Assembly: GCF_001514065.1 (NCBI RefSeq)
Contig: NZ_KQ948432.1
Location: 411,845-475,844 of the forward strand
Direction of reading: 5' to 3'
DNA from: Streptomyces antibioticus
GTDB taxonomy: Bacteria > Actinomycetota > Actinomycetes > Streptomycetales > Streptomycetaceae
Length of the DNA: 64,000 nt
Positions 1 through 8,543 of the stretch are shown here, one piece after another. Below the pieces are notes generated by a model. That model worked only from the letters and a program-made list of their open reading frames with translations. It made no database searches and was not told where the DNA came from. The position numbers were made by a program, and so were the translations under genes. Position 1 is the stretch's first letter. The number at the start of each line of letters is the position of its first letter.

Positions 1-124
1 CCAGGACGTACGCCAGTCCATGCAGCGGGTGCGCACCAACCCGTTCCTGCTGCACACCGACGACGTGCGCGGCTTCGTCTTCGACGTGAAGACCGGTCTG
101 CTGCGCGAGATCGACCCCGCCTGA
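1..124 (+). CDS. beta-carbonic anhydrase, C-terminal fragment
   Basis: This reading frame enters from the left edge (first full codon at base 2) and stops with TGA at 122-124. About 40 residues are visible. They resemble the C-terminal end of bacterial beta-class carbonic anhydrases: a helix with an RTNPF motif, an HTD segment, then GFVFDVKTG before the terminal LREIDPA. Beta-carbonic anhydrases interconvert CO2 and bicarbonate with a zinc ion. The zinc ligands and the start lie outside the window, so the family call rests only on this tail. Confidence 0.6.
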   Translation, partial: QDVRQSMQRVRTNPFLLHTDDVRGFVFDVKTGLLREIDPA

Positions 125-374
125 CCCCGCCCGGCCGCGCTCCGAAGCTGTCGTTCTGCTGTTGATTTCCGCTTCCGGCGTACCCAAAGCCCCGCAAGCC
201 CCGACATATCGCAGGCAGTTGTCCACAGGCGAGTGACACGAATCGGTAACGGCAGCAAGAATGCGTGGATGGACGTCACGCGGAACCATTTCCGCGTGGT
301 GTCCGTGATTCGGGGTGGGCCGGTCCGCAACGCAGAGCGTCGGCCCGGAGAAAGAACGGGCCGAGGAGGGCCGG

Positions 375-1406
375 GTGACGACCTATGACGATCGAGCGAG
401 CCTCACTGATCTGACTGCCACTGTGGAGCGAGTCCGCAGTTCGGTGGAGGGAGTGATCGAGGGCAAGCCCGAGGTCGTACGGCTTTCGCTGACCGTGCTG
501 CTCGCCGAGGGGCATCTTCTGATCGAGGATGTCCCCGGCGTCGGCAAGACCATGCTGGCGAAGGCACTGGCGCGGTCCATCGACTGCTCGGTGCGGCGTA
601 TTCAGTTCACGCCCGACCTGCTGCCCTCGGACATCACCGGTGTGTCCATCTGGGATCAGCAGCGCCGGGACTTCGAGTTCAAGCCGGGCGCGATCTTCGC
701 GCAGATCGTGATCGGCGACGAGATCAACCGCGCCTCGCCGAAGACGCAGTCCGCGCTCCTGGAATCCATGGAGGAGCGGCAGGTCACCATCGACGGACAG
801 ACCTACGAGCTGCCCAGCCCCTTCATGGTGGTGGCCACGCAGAACCCGGTCGAGATGGAGGGCACCTACCCGCTGCCGGAGGCCCAGCGCGACCGCTTCA
901 TGGCGCGGGTCTCCATCGGCTACCCCAGCGCGGAGGCCGAGCTGCAGATGCTCGACACCCACGGCGGGGTGAACCCGCTGGACGACCTCCAGCCGGTGGC
1001 CCACGCGCACGACATCGTGAAGCTGGTCGACGCCGTCCGCGGCGTCCATGTCGCCGACCCGGTCCGGCGCTATGCCGTCGACCTGGTCGCCGCCACGCGC
1101 ACCCACCCCGACCTCAGACTCGGCGCCTCCCCGCGCGCGACGCTGCATCTGCTGCGCGCGGCGAAGGCGTCGGCCGCCCTCAGCGGCCGGGAGTACGCGC
1201 TGCCGGACGACGTGCAGGCACTCGCCGTCGCCGTCCTGGCCCACCGTCTGCTGCCCACCGCCCAGGCCCAGCTCAACCGGCGCACCTCGGAGCAGGTCGT
1301 GCAGGAGATCCTGCAGCGCACCCCGGTGCCCCAGCAGCAGGGCGGCATCGGCCTCGGCCACGGCACGCAGGGCTACGGCCAGCAGCCGCCGCGGAGGCTT
1401 GGATGA
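375..1406 (+). CDS. MoxR-family AAA+ ATPase
   Basis: A 343-residue AAA+ ATPase of the MoxR group, which acts as a chaperone-like motor often paired with DUF58 and von Willebrand factor proteins. The Walker A motif is PGVGKT near residue 57 and Walker B is IGDEINRA near residue 115; a QNPVEMEGTYPLPEAQRDRF stretch (sensor 1 to arginine finger region) follows. The start chosen is GTG at 375 because GAGGAGGG lies just upstream; an in-frame GTG at 315 would add 20 residues without a ribosome binding site. The stop overlaps the next start as ATGA, so the DUF58 and transglutaminase genes are probably co-translated with it. The substrate is not evident from sequence. Confidence 0.9.
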   Translation: MTTYDDRASLTDLTATVERVRSSVEGVIEGKPEVVRLSLTVLLAEGHLLIEDVPGVGKTMLAKALARSIDCSVRRIQFTPDLLPSDITGVSIWDQQRRDFEFKPGAIFAQIVIGDEINRASPKTQSALLESMEERQVTIDGQTYELPSPFMVVATQNPVEMEGTYPLPEAQRDRFMARVSIGYPSAEAELQMLDTHGGVNPLDDLQPVAHAHDIVKLVDAVRGVHVADPVRRYAVDLVAATRTHPDLRLGASPRATLHLLRAAKASAALSGREYALPDDVQALAVAVLAHRLLPTAQAQLNRRTSEQVVQEILQRTPVPQQQGGIGLGHGTQGYGQQPPRRLG

Positions 1407-2779
1407 CCACCGCCGCCGGGCCGGGCCACGCGGAGGCCGACCGGGGCGACAAGGGTGGGATGCGCACCGCGCTGGCCGGTCTGACCACCCGCGGCCGGTC
1501 CTTCCTGGCCGCGGGCATCGCCGCCGCCATCTGCGCGTACGTCCTGGGGCAGAGCGATCTGCTGCGGGTCGGCCTGCTGCTGGCCGTGCTGCCCCTGGTC
1601 TGCGCCACCGTCCTGTACCGCACCCGCTACCGGGTCGCCGGCAGCCGCCGGCTCTCCCCCGCGCGCGTGCCCGCCGGCAGCGAGGCCCGCGTCCATCTGC
1701 GGATGGACAACGTCTCGCGGCTCCCCACCGGCCTGCTGATGCTCCAGGACCGGGTGCCCTACGTCCTCGGCCCGCGCCCCCGCTTCGTGCTGGACCGGGT
1801 CGAGGCGGGCGGCCGCCGCGAGGTGTCCTACCGGGTCCGCTCCGACCTGCGCGGCCGCTACCCGCTGGGCCCGCTCCAGCTGCGCCTGACCGACCCGTTC
1901 GGGATGTGCGAACTGACCCGGTCCTTCTCGTCGTACGACACCCTGACGGTGATCCCGCGCGTGGAGCCACTGCCGCCGGTCCGCTTCAGCGGCGAGGCGA
2001 AGGGCTACGGCGACGGACGGCAGCGGTCGCTCGCCCTGGCCGGCGAGGACGACGTCATCCCGCGCGGCTACCGGTACGGCGACGACCTGCGCCGGGTGCA
2101 CTGGCGTTCCACCGCGCGCTACGGCGAGCTGATGGTGCGCCGCGAGGAACAGCCGCAGCGCTCCCGCTGCACGGTGCTGCTGGACACCCGGGGTCTCGCC
2201 TTCCACGGCGCGGGCCCCGACTCGGCGTTCGAGTGGGCCGTCTCGGGCACCGCGTCGGCGCTGGTGCACATGCTCGAACGCGGCTTCTCCGTACGGCTGT
2301 TGACGGACACCGGCAGCTCGGTGCCCGGCGAGGGCGCGGACGGGTTCGCCGGCGCGAACCAGGAGTCGGCGGACGCGGCGGGCCTGATGATGGACACCCT
2401 CGCGGTGATCGACCACTCCGACGGCACCGGCCTGTCGCGCGCCTACGACGTGCTGCGAGGCGGCAACGAAGGACTGCTGGTCGCCTTCTTCGGCGACCTC
2501 GACGAGGAACAGGCCACGGTCGCCGCCAAGATGCGCCAGCGCAGCGGCGGCGCGGTCGCCTTCCTGCTGGACAGCGCGAGCTGGGGGCGGGAACCGACCG
2601 ATGTGGCCGCGCCGTTGGACAGGAGCGAGGAGCGGTTGCGGATGCTGCGCGAGGCGGGCTGGACGGCGCTGCGTGTGCCGCGGGGCGCGGCTCTGACCGA
2701 GCTGTGGCGCCAGGCGGACCGCGAGCGCACCGGTCTCGGTGTGGCGAGCGGCGCAGGCAGTGAGGGGACACCGGCATGA
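1403..2779 (+). CDS. DUF58 domain membrane protein
   Basis: A 458-residue protein with two membrane segments near residues 30-70 followed by a soluble domain. The DUF58 signature (RGYRYGDDLRRVHW, then AR.GELMVRREE) is clear near residues 215-245, and the end of the protein resembles a degenerate vWA-like fold. DUF58 proteins almost always accompany MoxR ATPases and a transglutaminase-like membrane protein, as here. It is joined to both neighbours by ATGA overlaps. The biochemical role of this trio is not settled; envelope-associated protein assembly is the usual inference. In Streptomyces this trio lies close to the division and cell-wall cluster, which fits an envelope role but does not prove it. 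Confidence 0.88.
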   Translation: MTTAAGPGHAEADRGDKGGMRTALAGLTTRGRSFLAAGIAAAICAYVLGQSDLLRVGLLLAVLPLVCATVLYRTRYRVAGSRRLSPARVPAGSEARVHLRMDNVSRLPTGLLMLQDRVPYVLGPRPRFVLDRVEAGGRREVSYRVRSDLRGRYPLGPLQLRLTDPFGMCELTRSFSSYDTLTVIPRVEPLPPVRFSGEAKGYGDGRQRSLALAGEDDVIPRGYRYGDDLRRVHWRSTARYGELMVRREEQPQRSRCTVLLDTRGLAFHGAGPDSAFEWAVSGTASALVHMLERGFSVRLLTDTGSSVPGEGADGFAGANQESADAAGLMMDTLAVIDHSDGTGLSRAYDVLRGGNEGLLVAFFGDLDEEQATVAAKMRQRSGGAVAFLLDSASWGREPTDVAAPLDRSEERLRMLREAGWTALRVPRGAALTELWRQADRERTGLGVASGAGSEGTPA

Positions 2780-5160
2780 GCGGGCGGGCACGACTGGCGC
2801 TGTGCGCCTGGGCGGCCACCCTGATGGCGTCCTGCGCGCTGCTGCCCCTGGTCGAACCGGCCACGTGGATCGTCCAGGCGGCCTTCCTGCTGGGCATCCA
2901 GTCCCTGGTGGGCGCGGCGACCCGGCGGGTGCCGCTGGCCCGGCCGCTGACCGTGGCCTCGCAGGCGCTGGTCACGCTGATGATGCTGACCCTCGTCTTC
3001 GCGCGGGAGCAGGCGGTCGCCGGGATCGTCCCCGGACCCGAGGCCTTCCGGCACTTCGCCGACCTGCTCCAGCAGGGCAGCGACGACATCGCGCGGTACG
3101 CGATCCCGGCGCCGCTGGAGTCCGCCGGCATCCGGCTGATGATCATCGGTGGCGTCCTGGTCATCGGGCTCGCGGTGGACACCCTCGCGGTGACCTTCCG
3201 CAGCGCGGCTCCGGCCGGGCTGCCGCTGCTGGCGCTGTACTCGGTGGCCGCGGGGCTGTCCGACGGCGGCGCCGACTGGCTGTGGTTCGTGGTCGCGGCG
3301 GCCGGCTATCTGATGCTGCTACTCGCCGAGGGACGCGACCGGCTCTCCCAGTGGGGGCGGGTCTTCGGCGGGGCGGCGCGCACTCCCGGCGCCGAGTCCG
3401 GTGCGGTGGCCCCGGTCCGCACCGGGCGGCGCATCGGTGCGGTCGCGCTGGGGCTGGCCCTCGTGGTGCCGATCGCCCTGCCCTCGATGAGCGGCGGCCT
3501 CCTGGACGGCGTGGGCACGGGCGCGGGCGCCGGGAACGGCAGCGGGGGCACGATCTCCGCGGTGAACCCCCTGGTGTCCCTGCGCGACAACCTCAACGCG
3601 GACGACGACCGCCAGGTCCTGTCCGTGCGCTCGGACCCCGAGGCGGCCGCGAGCCAGTATCTGCGGATCGTCTCCCTGGACGACTTCGACGGCACCACAT
3701 GGAAGCCGTCCAAGCGCAGCATCGAGAAGGTTCCGGGCGAGTTCCCCACCCCGCTCGGGCTCGGTGCCGACGTCCGACGGGCCGAGATCACGACGCGGAT
3801 CTCGGCGGCCGACTGGTACCAGCAGGACTGGCTGCCGATGCCGTACCCGCCGAGCGGCGTCGACATCGACGGCAAGTGGCGCTACGAACCCGAGGGCATG
3901 ACGCTGGTCGGCGACCACGGCCAGACCACGCGCGGGGCGACGTACACGGTCAAGAGCCTGGACGTGCGGCCGACGGCCGAACAGCTCGCCACGGCCCCTG
4001 AGCCGCCCACGGCCCTGAAGCGCGAGTACACCAAGCTGCCGAAGTCCCTGCCCGACATCGTCATCAAGACCGCCCGCGAGGTCACCGCCGGCTCCGCGAA
4101 CCACTACGACGAGGCGGTGAAGCTCCAGGAGTACTTCACGGTGACCGGGGGCTTCCAGTACGACACCCAGGTGCAGGCGGGCAGCGGCTCGCAGGCGATC
4201 GCCCGGTTCCTGGAGAACAAGCAGGGCTTCTGCGTCCACTTCTCCTTCGCGATGGCCGCGATGGCCCGGAGCCTCGGCATCCCGGCCCGGGTCGCGGTGG
4301 GCTTCGCGCCGGGCACGCCGCAGGGCGACGGTTCGGTGACGGTGGGGCTGAAGGACGCCCACGCGTGGCCTGAGCTGTACTTCGAGGGGGTGGGCTGGAC
4401 CCGCTTCGAGCCGACCCCGACCCGGGGCACACAGCCCGCGTACACACAGACGGAGACCCCGGGCAACAGCCTGCCGGACACCGGCCGTCCGACGCAGTCG
4501 GCGAGCGCGGCGCCCTCCGCCGCTCCCTCCGCGAGCGAGAGCTGCACAGCGGAGCAGAAGAAGCTGGAGGCCTGCCCGAGCGAGTCCGCGGCGGCCGCGG
4601 TCACCAAGGACGACGACGGCCCGAAGTGGTACGTCCTGCTGGCCTGGGCGCTCGCCGGTCTCGCCGCCCTGGCGATCCCGCTGTCGCCCGCGCTGTGGCG
4701 GACGCGGACCCGGGCGGTGCGCCTGGGGGCGCACGGACGGACCGAGGCGGACGCCGCGCTGCACACCCTGGCGGTCTGGCTGGAACTGACCGACACGGCC
4801 TGGGACTTCGGGATCGTGCCGGACGGGTCGCAGACCCCCCGCAAGGCGGCGGCCCGGATCGTCCGGCTGGGGCATCTCGAACCCGAGGCGGCGGCCTCGG
4901 TGCATCGTGTGGCCGAAGCGGTGGAGCAGGTTCTCTACGCGCCGCGGCCGCGTCCGGTGGCGGGGCTGGCGGAGGACGTCCGGCGGGCGATCGCCGGGCT
5001 GCGCGGTACGGCGCCGCGGGGCACGCGGCTGCGCGCGGTCTTCGCCCCGCGTTCGACCGTCCGGGTGGTGTGGGCCGCCTCGGAGTGGTGGAGCGGCGTC
5101 ACGGCGCGGGTGGCGGCGGCCCGGCCGACCCTGCGCAAACCGTCCGGCCAGCAGAGCTGA
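2776..5160 (+). CDS. transglutaminase-like membrane protein (DUF3488/TgpA type)
   Basis: A 794-residue membrane protein. The first 240 residues hold about six hydrophobic segments (DUF3488 region). An extracytoplasmic transglutaminase-like domain follows with the catalytic triad visible: Cys in GFCVHFS (residue about 487), His in DAHAWPE (about 526) and the acidic position in WTRFEPTP. A Pro/Ser/Ala-rich linker, one more membrane helix near residue 620 and a cytoplasmic DUF4129-like tail close the protein. It is the last gene of the MoxR-DUF58 operon (ATGA overlap with DUF58) and is followed by a strong terminator. The fold is shared with cysteine proteases, so cross-linking, peptidase or amidase activity are all possible; none can be chosen from sequence. 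Confidence 0.9.
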   Translation: MSGRARLALCAWAATLMASCALLPLVEPATWIVQAAFLLGIQSLVGAATRRVPLARPLTVASQALVTLMMLTLVFAREQAVAGIVPGPEAFRHFADLLQQGSDDIARYAIPAPLESAGIRLMIIGGVLVIGLAVDTLAVTFRSAAPAGLPLLALYSVAAGLSDGGADWLWFVVAAAGYLMLLLAEGRDRLSQWGRVFGGAARTPGAESGAVAPVRTGRRIGAVALGLALVVPIALPSMSGGLLDGVGTGAGAGNGSGGTISAVNPLVSLRDNLNADDDRQVLSVRSDPEAAASQYLRIVSLDDFDGTTWKPSKRSIEKVPGEFPTPLGLGADVRRAEITTRISAADWYQQDWLPMPYPPSGVDIDGKWRYEPEGMTLVGDHGQTTRGATYTVKSLDVRPTAEQLATAPEPPTALKREYTKLPKSLPDIVIKTAREVTAGSANHYDEAVKLQEYFTVTGGFQYDTQVQAGSGSQAIARFLENKQGFCVHFSFAMAAMARSLGIPARVAVGFAPGTPQGDGSVTVGLKDAHAWPELYFEGVGWTRFEPTPTRGTQPAYTQTETPGNSLPDTGRPTQSASAAPSAAPSASESCTAEQKKLEACPSESAAAAVTKDDDGPKWYVLLAWALAGLAALAIPLSPALWRTRTRAVRLGAHGRTEADAALHTLAVWLELTDTAWDFGIVPDGSQTPRKAAARIVRLGHLEPEAAASVHRVAEAVEQVLYAPRPRPVAGLAEDVRRAIAGLRGTAPRGTRLRAVFAPRSTVRVVWAASEWWSGVTARVAAARPTLRKPSGQQS

Positions 5161-5181
5161 GGCCGGAGGGCACGCACGCAT

Positions 5182-5230
5182 CACAGCTGAGGCCCCGGTC
5201 CGTGGAAAACGGATCGGGGCCTCAGCTGTG
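5182..5230 (+). terminator. terminator of the MoxR-DUF58-transglutaminase operon
   Basis: A 16-base arm CACAGCTGAGGCCCCG at 5182-5197 is exactly matched by its reverse complement ending at 5230. The short central region (with TCCGT/ACGGA extending the pairing) forms the loop. The stem begins 22 bases after the transglutaminase stop codon. Confidence 0.88.
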
Positions 5231-5301
5231 TCCGCCACTGTCCTTCAGGCACTCACAGGGCCCAGAGGACCGGGGCGAGGGGCCTGGAGAAGGGCGTACG
5301 T

Positions 5302-5336
5302 GAGGGGGTGACCGCCCGGTAGGCGGTCACCCCCTC
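5302..5336 (-). terminator. terminator of the DUF3040 gene
   Basis: A 15-base arm GAGGGGGTGACCGCC (5302-5316) pairs perfectly with 5322-5336 around a 5-base loop. It lies 17 bases past the DUF3040 stop codon on the minus strand. With the hairpin at 5182-5230 it makes a back-to-back terminator pair between converging operons. Confidence 0.85.
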
Positions 5337-5353
5337 ATCGGCTTTTGGTCGAG

Positions 5354-5749
5354 CTACTGGCCGCCCTGTTCGTCGCGGCGCCGCTGCCAGCGCTGCTCGA
5401 TGCGGTCCATCATGGAGCGCTTCTGCCGTGGCTGACGGCGGGCGTGCGGTCCACCTGCCGGGGGTTGCTCGCCCGGCTTGGGGGCCTTGCGCCAACCGGT
5501 CACGGCGAGTACCGCACAGCCCAGCATGACGAGAAAACCCACCACGCTGAGCCAGACCTGCTTGGCGACCATTCCTGCCATGAGGAGCGCGATACCCACG
5601 AGGAAGCCCGCGACCGCCTGGTAGACCCGTCGCCGGGTGTACGTGCGCAGCCCGCTTCCCTCAAGCGCTGTCGCGAACTTGGGATCTTCGGCGTACAGCG
5701 CTCGCTCCATTTGCTCGAGCATTCGCTGCTCGTGCTCCGAGAGCGGCAC
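5354..5749 (-). CDS. DUF3040 small membrane protein
   Basis: A 131-residue protein of the actinobacterial DUF3040 family. It opens with the family hallmark MPLSEHEQRMLEQMERALYA, which is followed by two transmembrane helices near residues 43-85 and a basic, Gln/Arg-rich cytoplasmic tail. No catalytic motif is present and the function is unknown. A plausible promoter lies 50-78 bases upstream. In many actinobacteria DUF3040 genes sit near dinB and cell-wall genes; here the neighbours are a methyltransferase and a HEPN protein on the same strand. Confidence 0.88.
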   Translation of the reverse strand: MPLSEHEQRMLEQMERALYAEDPKFATALEGSGLRTYTRRRVYQAVAGFLVGIALLMAGMVAKQVWLSVVGFLVMLGCAVLAVTGWRKAPKPGEQPPAGGPHARRQPRQKRSMMDRIEQRWQRRRDEQGGQ

Positions 5750-5798
5750 GGAGTCCTCCTCATCGTGCAGTCGCCGGGGCGACCCGGGGGGTCCCTTC

Positions 5799-5827
5799 AG
5801 GATAGGCAGGGAATCGCCCCCGTGAAA
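5799..5827 (-). promoter_or_regulatory. probable sigma-70-type promoter of the DUF3040 gene
   Basis: On the minus strand TTTCAC (5822-5827) is separated by 17 bases from TATCCT (5799-5804). The start codon is about 50 bases downstream. This is motif matching only. Confidence 0.45.
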
Positions 5828-6032
5828 CCCGCCCCTCTACGCCAATTGGCCAACCGGATTCCGCCATGAGCGTCCCGGCCACTGAATCTTCCATTCCCCA
5901 GCGGCCGACCCGTCATGCCGGGCGGTCTCCCTCGATCATACGGCGCTGGGCGCCCGATCGGGGGGCCTGTGGCGTACTCCATCTGCACCCAAGTACCTGA
6001 TCAGCGCGGCACCAGGACGGGGCATCCGGGCC

Positions 6033-6797
6033 TCAGGAGGTCGCCGGCGTCTCGCCGAGCACATGAAGCTGGGTGGCCACGGAGTGGAAGGCGGGCAGCC
6101 CGGCGGCCGCCTCCTCCAGCTTGAGCAGCGCCTCCAGGGCACCGGGCTCGGTGTCGACCAGCACTCCGGGGACCAGGTCGGCGAAGACCCGTACGCCGTG
6201 CACGGCGCCGACCTCCAGGCCCGCGCCCTCGACCAGCGCGGTGAGCTGCTCGGCGGTGAAACGCCTCGGCACGGGGTCACCGGCGCCCCATCGGCCGTTC
6301 GGGTCGGCGAGGGCCTGCTTGGCTTCCTTGAAGTGGCCGGCCAGGGCGCGGGCGAGAACGGCGCCGCCGAGGCCGGACGCGAGCAGGCTGAGGACGCCCT
6401 CGGTGCGCAGCGCGGCGACCACGTTGCGCACCCCTTCGGCGGGGTCGTCGACGTACTCCAGCACGCCGTGGCACAGCACCGCGTCGTAGGCGCCGCGCTC
6501 GACCACGTCGAAGAGGCCGTGGGCGTCGCCCTGGACGCCCTGGACCCGGTCGGCGACGCCGGCCTCGGCGGCGCGGCGCTCCAGGGCGAAGAGGGCATTG
6601 GGGCTGGGGTCGACGACGGTGACACGGTGGCCGAGGCGGGCGACGGGCACGGCGAAGTTGCCGCTGCCGCCCCCGGTGTCGAGCACGTCCAGGGACTCCC
6701 GGCCCGTGGCCTTGACCCGTCGTTCGAGAGCGTCCTGGAGGACCTCCCAGACCACGGCGGTACGGAGGGAGGCGCGGGGTCGCAGCGGGTCCGACAC
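6033..6797 (-). CDS. class I SAM-dependent methyltransferase
   Basis: A 254-residue Rossmann-fold methyltransferase. Motif I reads DTGGGSGNFAVPVARLG near residues 40-56, motif II VTVVDPSPNAL follows, and the post-II CHGVLEYVDDP segment is typical of class I enzymes. The start is ATG at 6797. The methyl acceptor cannot be told. It lies between DUF3040 and the HEPN gene on the same strand, with about 230 bases to the HEPN stop, so it may have its own promoter. Confidence 0.85.
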   Translation of the reverse strand: MSDPLRPRASLRTAVVWEVLQDALERRVKATGRESLDVLDTGGGSGNFAVPVARLGHRVTVVDPSPNALFALERRAAEAGVADRVQGVQGDAHGLFDVVERGAYDAVLCHGVLEYVDDPAEGVRNVVAALRTEGVLSLLASGLGGAVLARALAGHFKEAKQALADPNGRWGAGDPVPRRFTAEQLTALVEGAGLEVGAVHGVRVFADLVPGVLVDTEPGALEALLKLEEAAAGLPAFHSVATQLHVLGETPATS

Positions 6798-7030
6798 GAC
6801 AGTTGACTCCTCGGCGCGGCACCGCCTCTTGCGCGGCGGAGCGAACGGGCACCCTCCCCGCCCGGGCTACGGAGGGCGAAGGGCTTCAGGCGCCTCCACC
6901 CTATTGCCTCCGTTGCCCCACCTGGTCATCACGGGGCGGGGGCCGGGGGGCCGTCTCATACGCCGGACGCGGCACCCTGGCGGCCCTCCTTCTGGCGGCC
7001 GGCGTGGGCGCGTCCCGTCCGTCGACGGTG

Positions 7031-7600
7031 TCACCCCGCGTCCGGCATGTCCCTGCTCCCTGGGTGGTCGTCGGGGTCCGGGTGGTCGGCGTCCTGGCGG
7101 GGCTGGGGCAGGACCGGCTGGAGGACCAGCATCCGCTCGACGAGGCGCAGGAACATCGCCACGTCGCGTATGAGGTCGTCGGCGTCCCGGCGGGAGGCCG
7201 CGCCCTGGATGCCGGCCTCGGCCCGGGCGCGACGCCGGGCCCCGGCGGCGAAGAGCGCGCTCCACTCGGCGAGCTCGGGCGCTATCTCGGGGAGCACTTC
7301 CCAGGCGCTCCGGATCTTGGCGCGGCGTCGGGGCGTGGGCTCCGGGCGGCCTCGCGCGGCGAGCACGGCGGCGGCGGTGCGCAGGGCGGCGAGGTGCGCC
7401 GTCGCATAGCGCTCGTTCGGTGTTTCCAGGACGGCGGCCTCGTCGAGTCCGGCGCGGGCCTGGGCGAGCAGGTCGAGGGCGGCGGGCGGGGCCGTGGTCC
7501 GGCGCAGCACGGGGTGTACGTCGCTCGCCGGTCCGGTCAGTGAGGGGGCAGGGCCGGTGGCGCGGCGCCGGCGGGCGGCTGCTGCGTGATAGCTGGCCAT
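7031..7600 (-). CDS. SAV_6107-type HEPN domain protein
   Basis: A 189-residue, Ala/Arg-rich helical protein of the SAV_6107 HEPN family, first named from Streptomyces avermitilis. After a disordered N-terminus, the core runs ALDLLAQARAGL, then NERYATAHLAALRTAAAVLAARG, then a final helix RDADDLIRDVAMFLRLVERM. Many HEPN domains are RNases with an Rx4-6H motif; I do not see a convincing copy here, so this may be a non-catalytic or RNA-binding version. The start ATG at 7600 has a good AGGAGG at 7607-7612. It is divergent from the ABC-YhgE operon, sharing about 170 bases of promoter region that contains the TetR-type operator. Confidence 0.75.
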   Translation of the reverse strand: MASYHAAAARRRRATGPAPSLTGPASDVHPVLRRTTAPPAALDLLAQARAGLDEAAVLETPNERYATAHLAALRTAAAVLAARGRPEPTPRRRAKIRSAWEVLPEIAPELAEWSALFAAGARRRARAEAGIQGAASRRDADDLIRDVAMFLRLVERMLVLQPVLPQPRQDADHPDPDDHPGSRDMPDAG

Positions 7601-7690
7601 GACGAACCTCCTGTCGTCTGCGTGACGGCGTTGTGGCCGTATGTGCCCATCGTGAGGTATGGCACTGACAATCCGATCTGACCTGCGCTT

Positions 7691-7718
7691 TTGCTTCGAT
7701 CGAAGGTTCGGGTTACTT
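7691..7718 (+). promoter_or_regulatory. putative promoter of the ABC-YhgE operon
   Basis: TTGCTT at 7691-7696 and TTACTT at 7713-7718 are 16 bases apart. The -10 runs directly into the large palindrome at 7717-7742, so a repressor bound there would cover the transcription start. A second perfect 12-base palindrome CTTCGATCGAAG (7694-7705) lies in the spacer. Confidence 0.4.
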
Positions 7719-7742
7719 TTGCACTGACCAGTCAGTTCAAAA
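7717..7742 (+). promoter_or_regulatory. TetR-type operator (26-bp inverted repeat)
   Basis: The core ACTGAC-CA-GTCAGT (7723-7736) is a perfect inverted repeat with a 2-base centre. The symmetry extends outward to TTTTG and CAAAA with one mismatched pair, giving 26 bases. It sits about 30 bases before the ABC ATPase start, and a TetR gene ends this operon, so autoregulation of the transporter is the natural reading. Confidence 0.7.
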
Positions 7743-7769
7743 ACTCGCCACACATTCAGGGGGTGGGCT

Positions 7770-8543
7770 GTGGACGGAATCGCCGTCGCAGCCGAGGGCC
7801 TCGGGCTCAAGGGACCGCGGGGGTGGGCCTTCCGCGGCATCACCTTCGAGGCCGAGCCCGGGTCGCTCATCGCGGTCGAGGGCCCGTCGGGGACCGGCCG
7901 CACATGTCTGCTGCTCGCGCTCACCGGACGGATGAAGGCCACCGAGGGGACGGCGACCGTGGGCGGGGCGCGGCTGCCGAAGCAGCTCGGTGCGGTGCGG
8001 CGGCTCAGCGCCGTCGCCCATGTCGCCGGCGTCACCGACCTCGACCCGGCCCTCACCGTCGGGGAGCACCTGCGGGAGCGGGCCCTGCTCCAGCGCCGGT
8101 TCGGGGACTCCCTGCGCGCCCTGCTGCGGCCCCGCGCGGAGCGCGCGAACGAGGCGAAGCAGCGCATCGACGTCGCCCTGGCCGCCGCCGGTCTCGACCG
8201 GGAGGCCCTGCCCAAGGGCTCGCGGACCGCCGTACGCGATCTGGAGCGGCTGGAGGGACTGCGGCTGTCCCTCGCCCTCGCGCTCATCGGGCGTCCGAAG
8301 CTGCTCGGCGTCGACGACGTCGACCTGAAGCTGTCGGACGCGGAACGGGCGGAGGCCTGGGCGCTGCTGAGGTCGCTCACCGCGGCCGGGACCACGGTCG
8401 TGGCGGTGTGCAGCGAGGCTCCCGAGGACGCTCTGACGATCTCCACCGAGCAGAAGACCGGACAGAAAACCGAGCAGAAGACCGAACAGAAGACCGGGCA
8501 GAAGGAGGAGACCGATGCGCTCGCCGCGACTGGCCGCGCTTGA
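7770..8543 (+). CDS. degenerate ABC-type ATPase, partner of YhgE/Pip protein
   Basis: A 257-residue protein with the ABC ATPase layout but several altered catalytic motifs. Walker A is GPSGTGRT (residues 38-45), with Arg in place of the phosphate-binding Lys. The LSGGQ signature region reads RDLERLEGLRLS. Walker B reads LLGVDDVD near 178-185, so Asp stands where the catalytic Glu is normally found. The tail (residues 226-245) is five TEQK/TGQK units coded by a 60-base tandem repeat. The next gene starts inside its 3' end (29-base overlap), so the two are tightly coupled. It may bind ATP weakly or act as a structural subunit. GTG at 7770 is used because GGGGG precedes it. Confidence 0.8.
   Translation: MDGIAVAAEGLGLKGPRGWAFRGITFEAEPGSLIAVEGPSGTGRTCLLLALTGRMKATEGTATVGGARLPKQLGAVRRLSAVAHVAGVTDLDPALTVGEHLRERALLQRRFGDSLRALLRPRAERANEAKQRIDVALAAAGLDREALPKGSRTAVRDLERLEGLRLSLALALIGRPKLLGVDDVDLKLSDAERAEAWALLRSLTAAGTTVVAVCSEAPEDALTISTEQKTGQKTEQKTEQKTGQKEETDALAATGRA
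8445..8504 (+). repeat. five tandem 12-bp repeats coding TEQK/TGQK
   Basis: Five in-frame copies of ACCGAGCAGAAG-like units (variants GGA/GAA/GGG and AAA/AAG) lie at the end of the ABC ATPase gene. They are followed directly by GAGGAG (8505-8510), the ribosome binding site of the YhgE gene. Copy number is likely to vary between strains. Confidence 0.9.

Noticed and set aside
8445-8504. CRISPR-like array
   Set aside because: The repeats are 12 bases, in frame and without spacers; they code for a protein tail.
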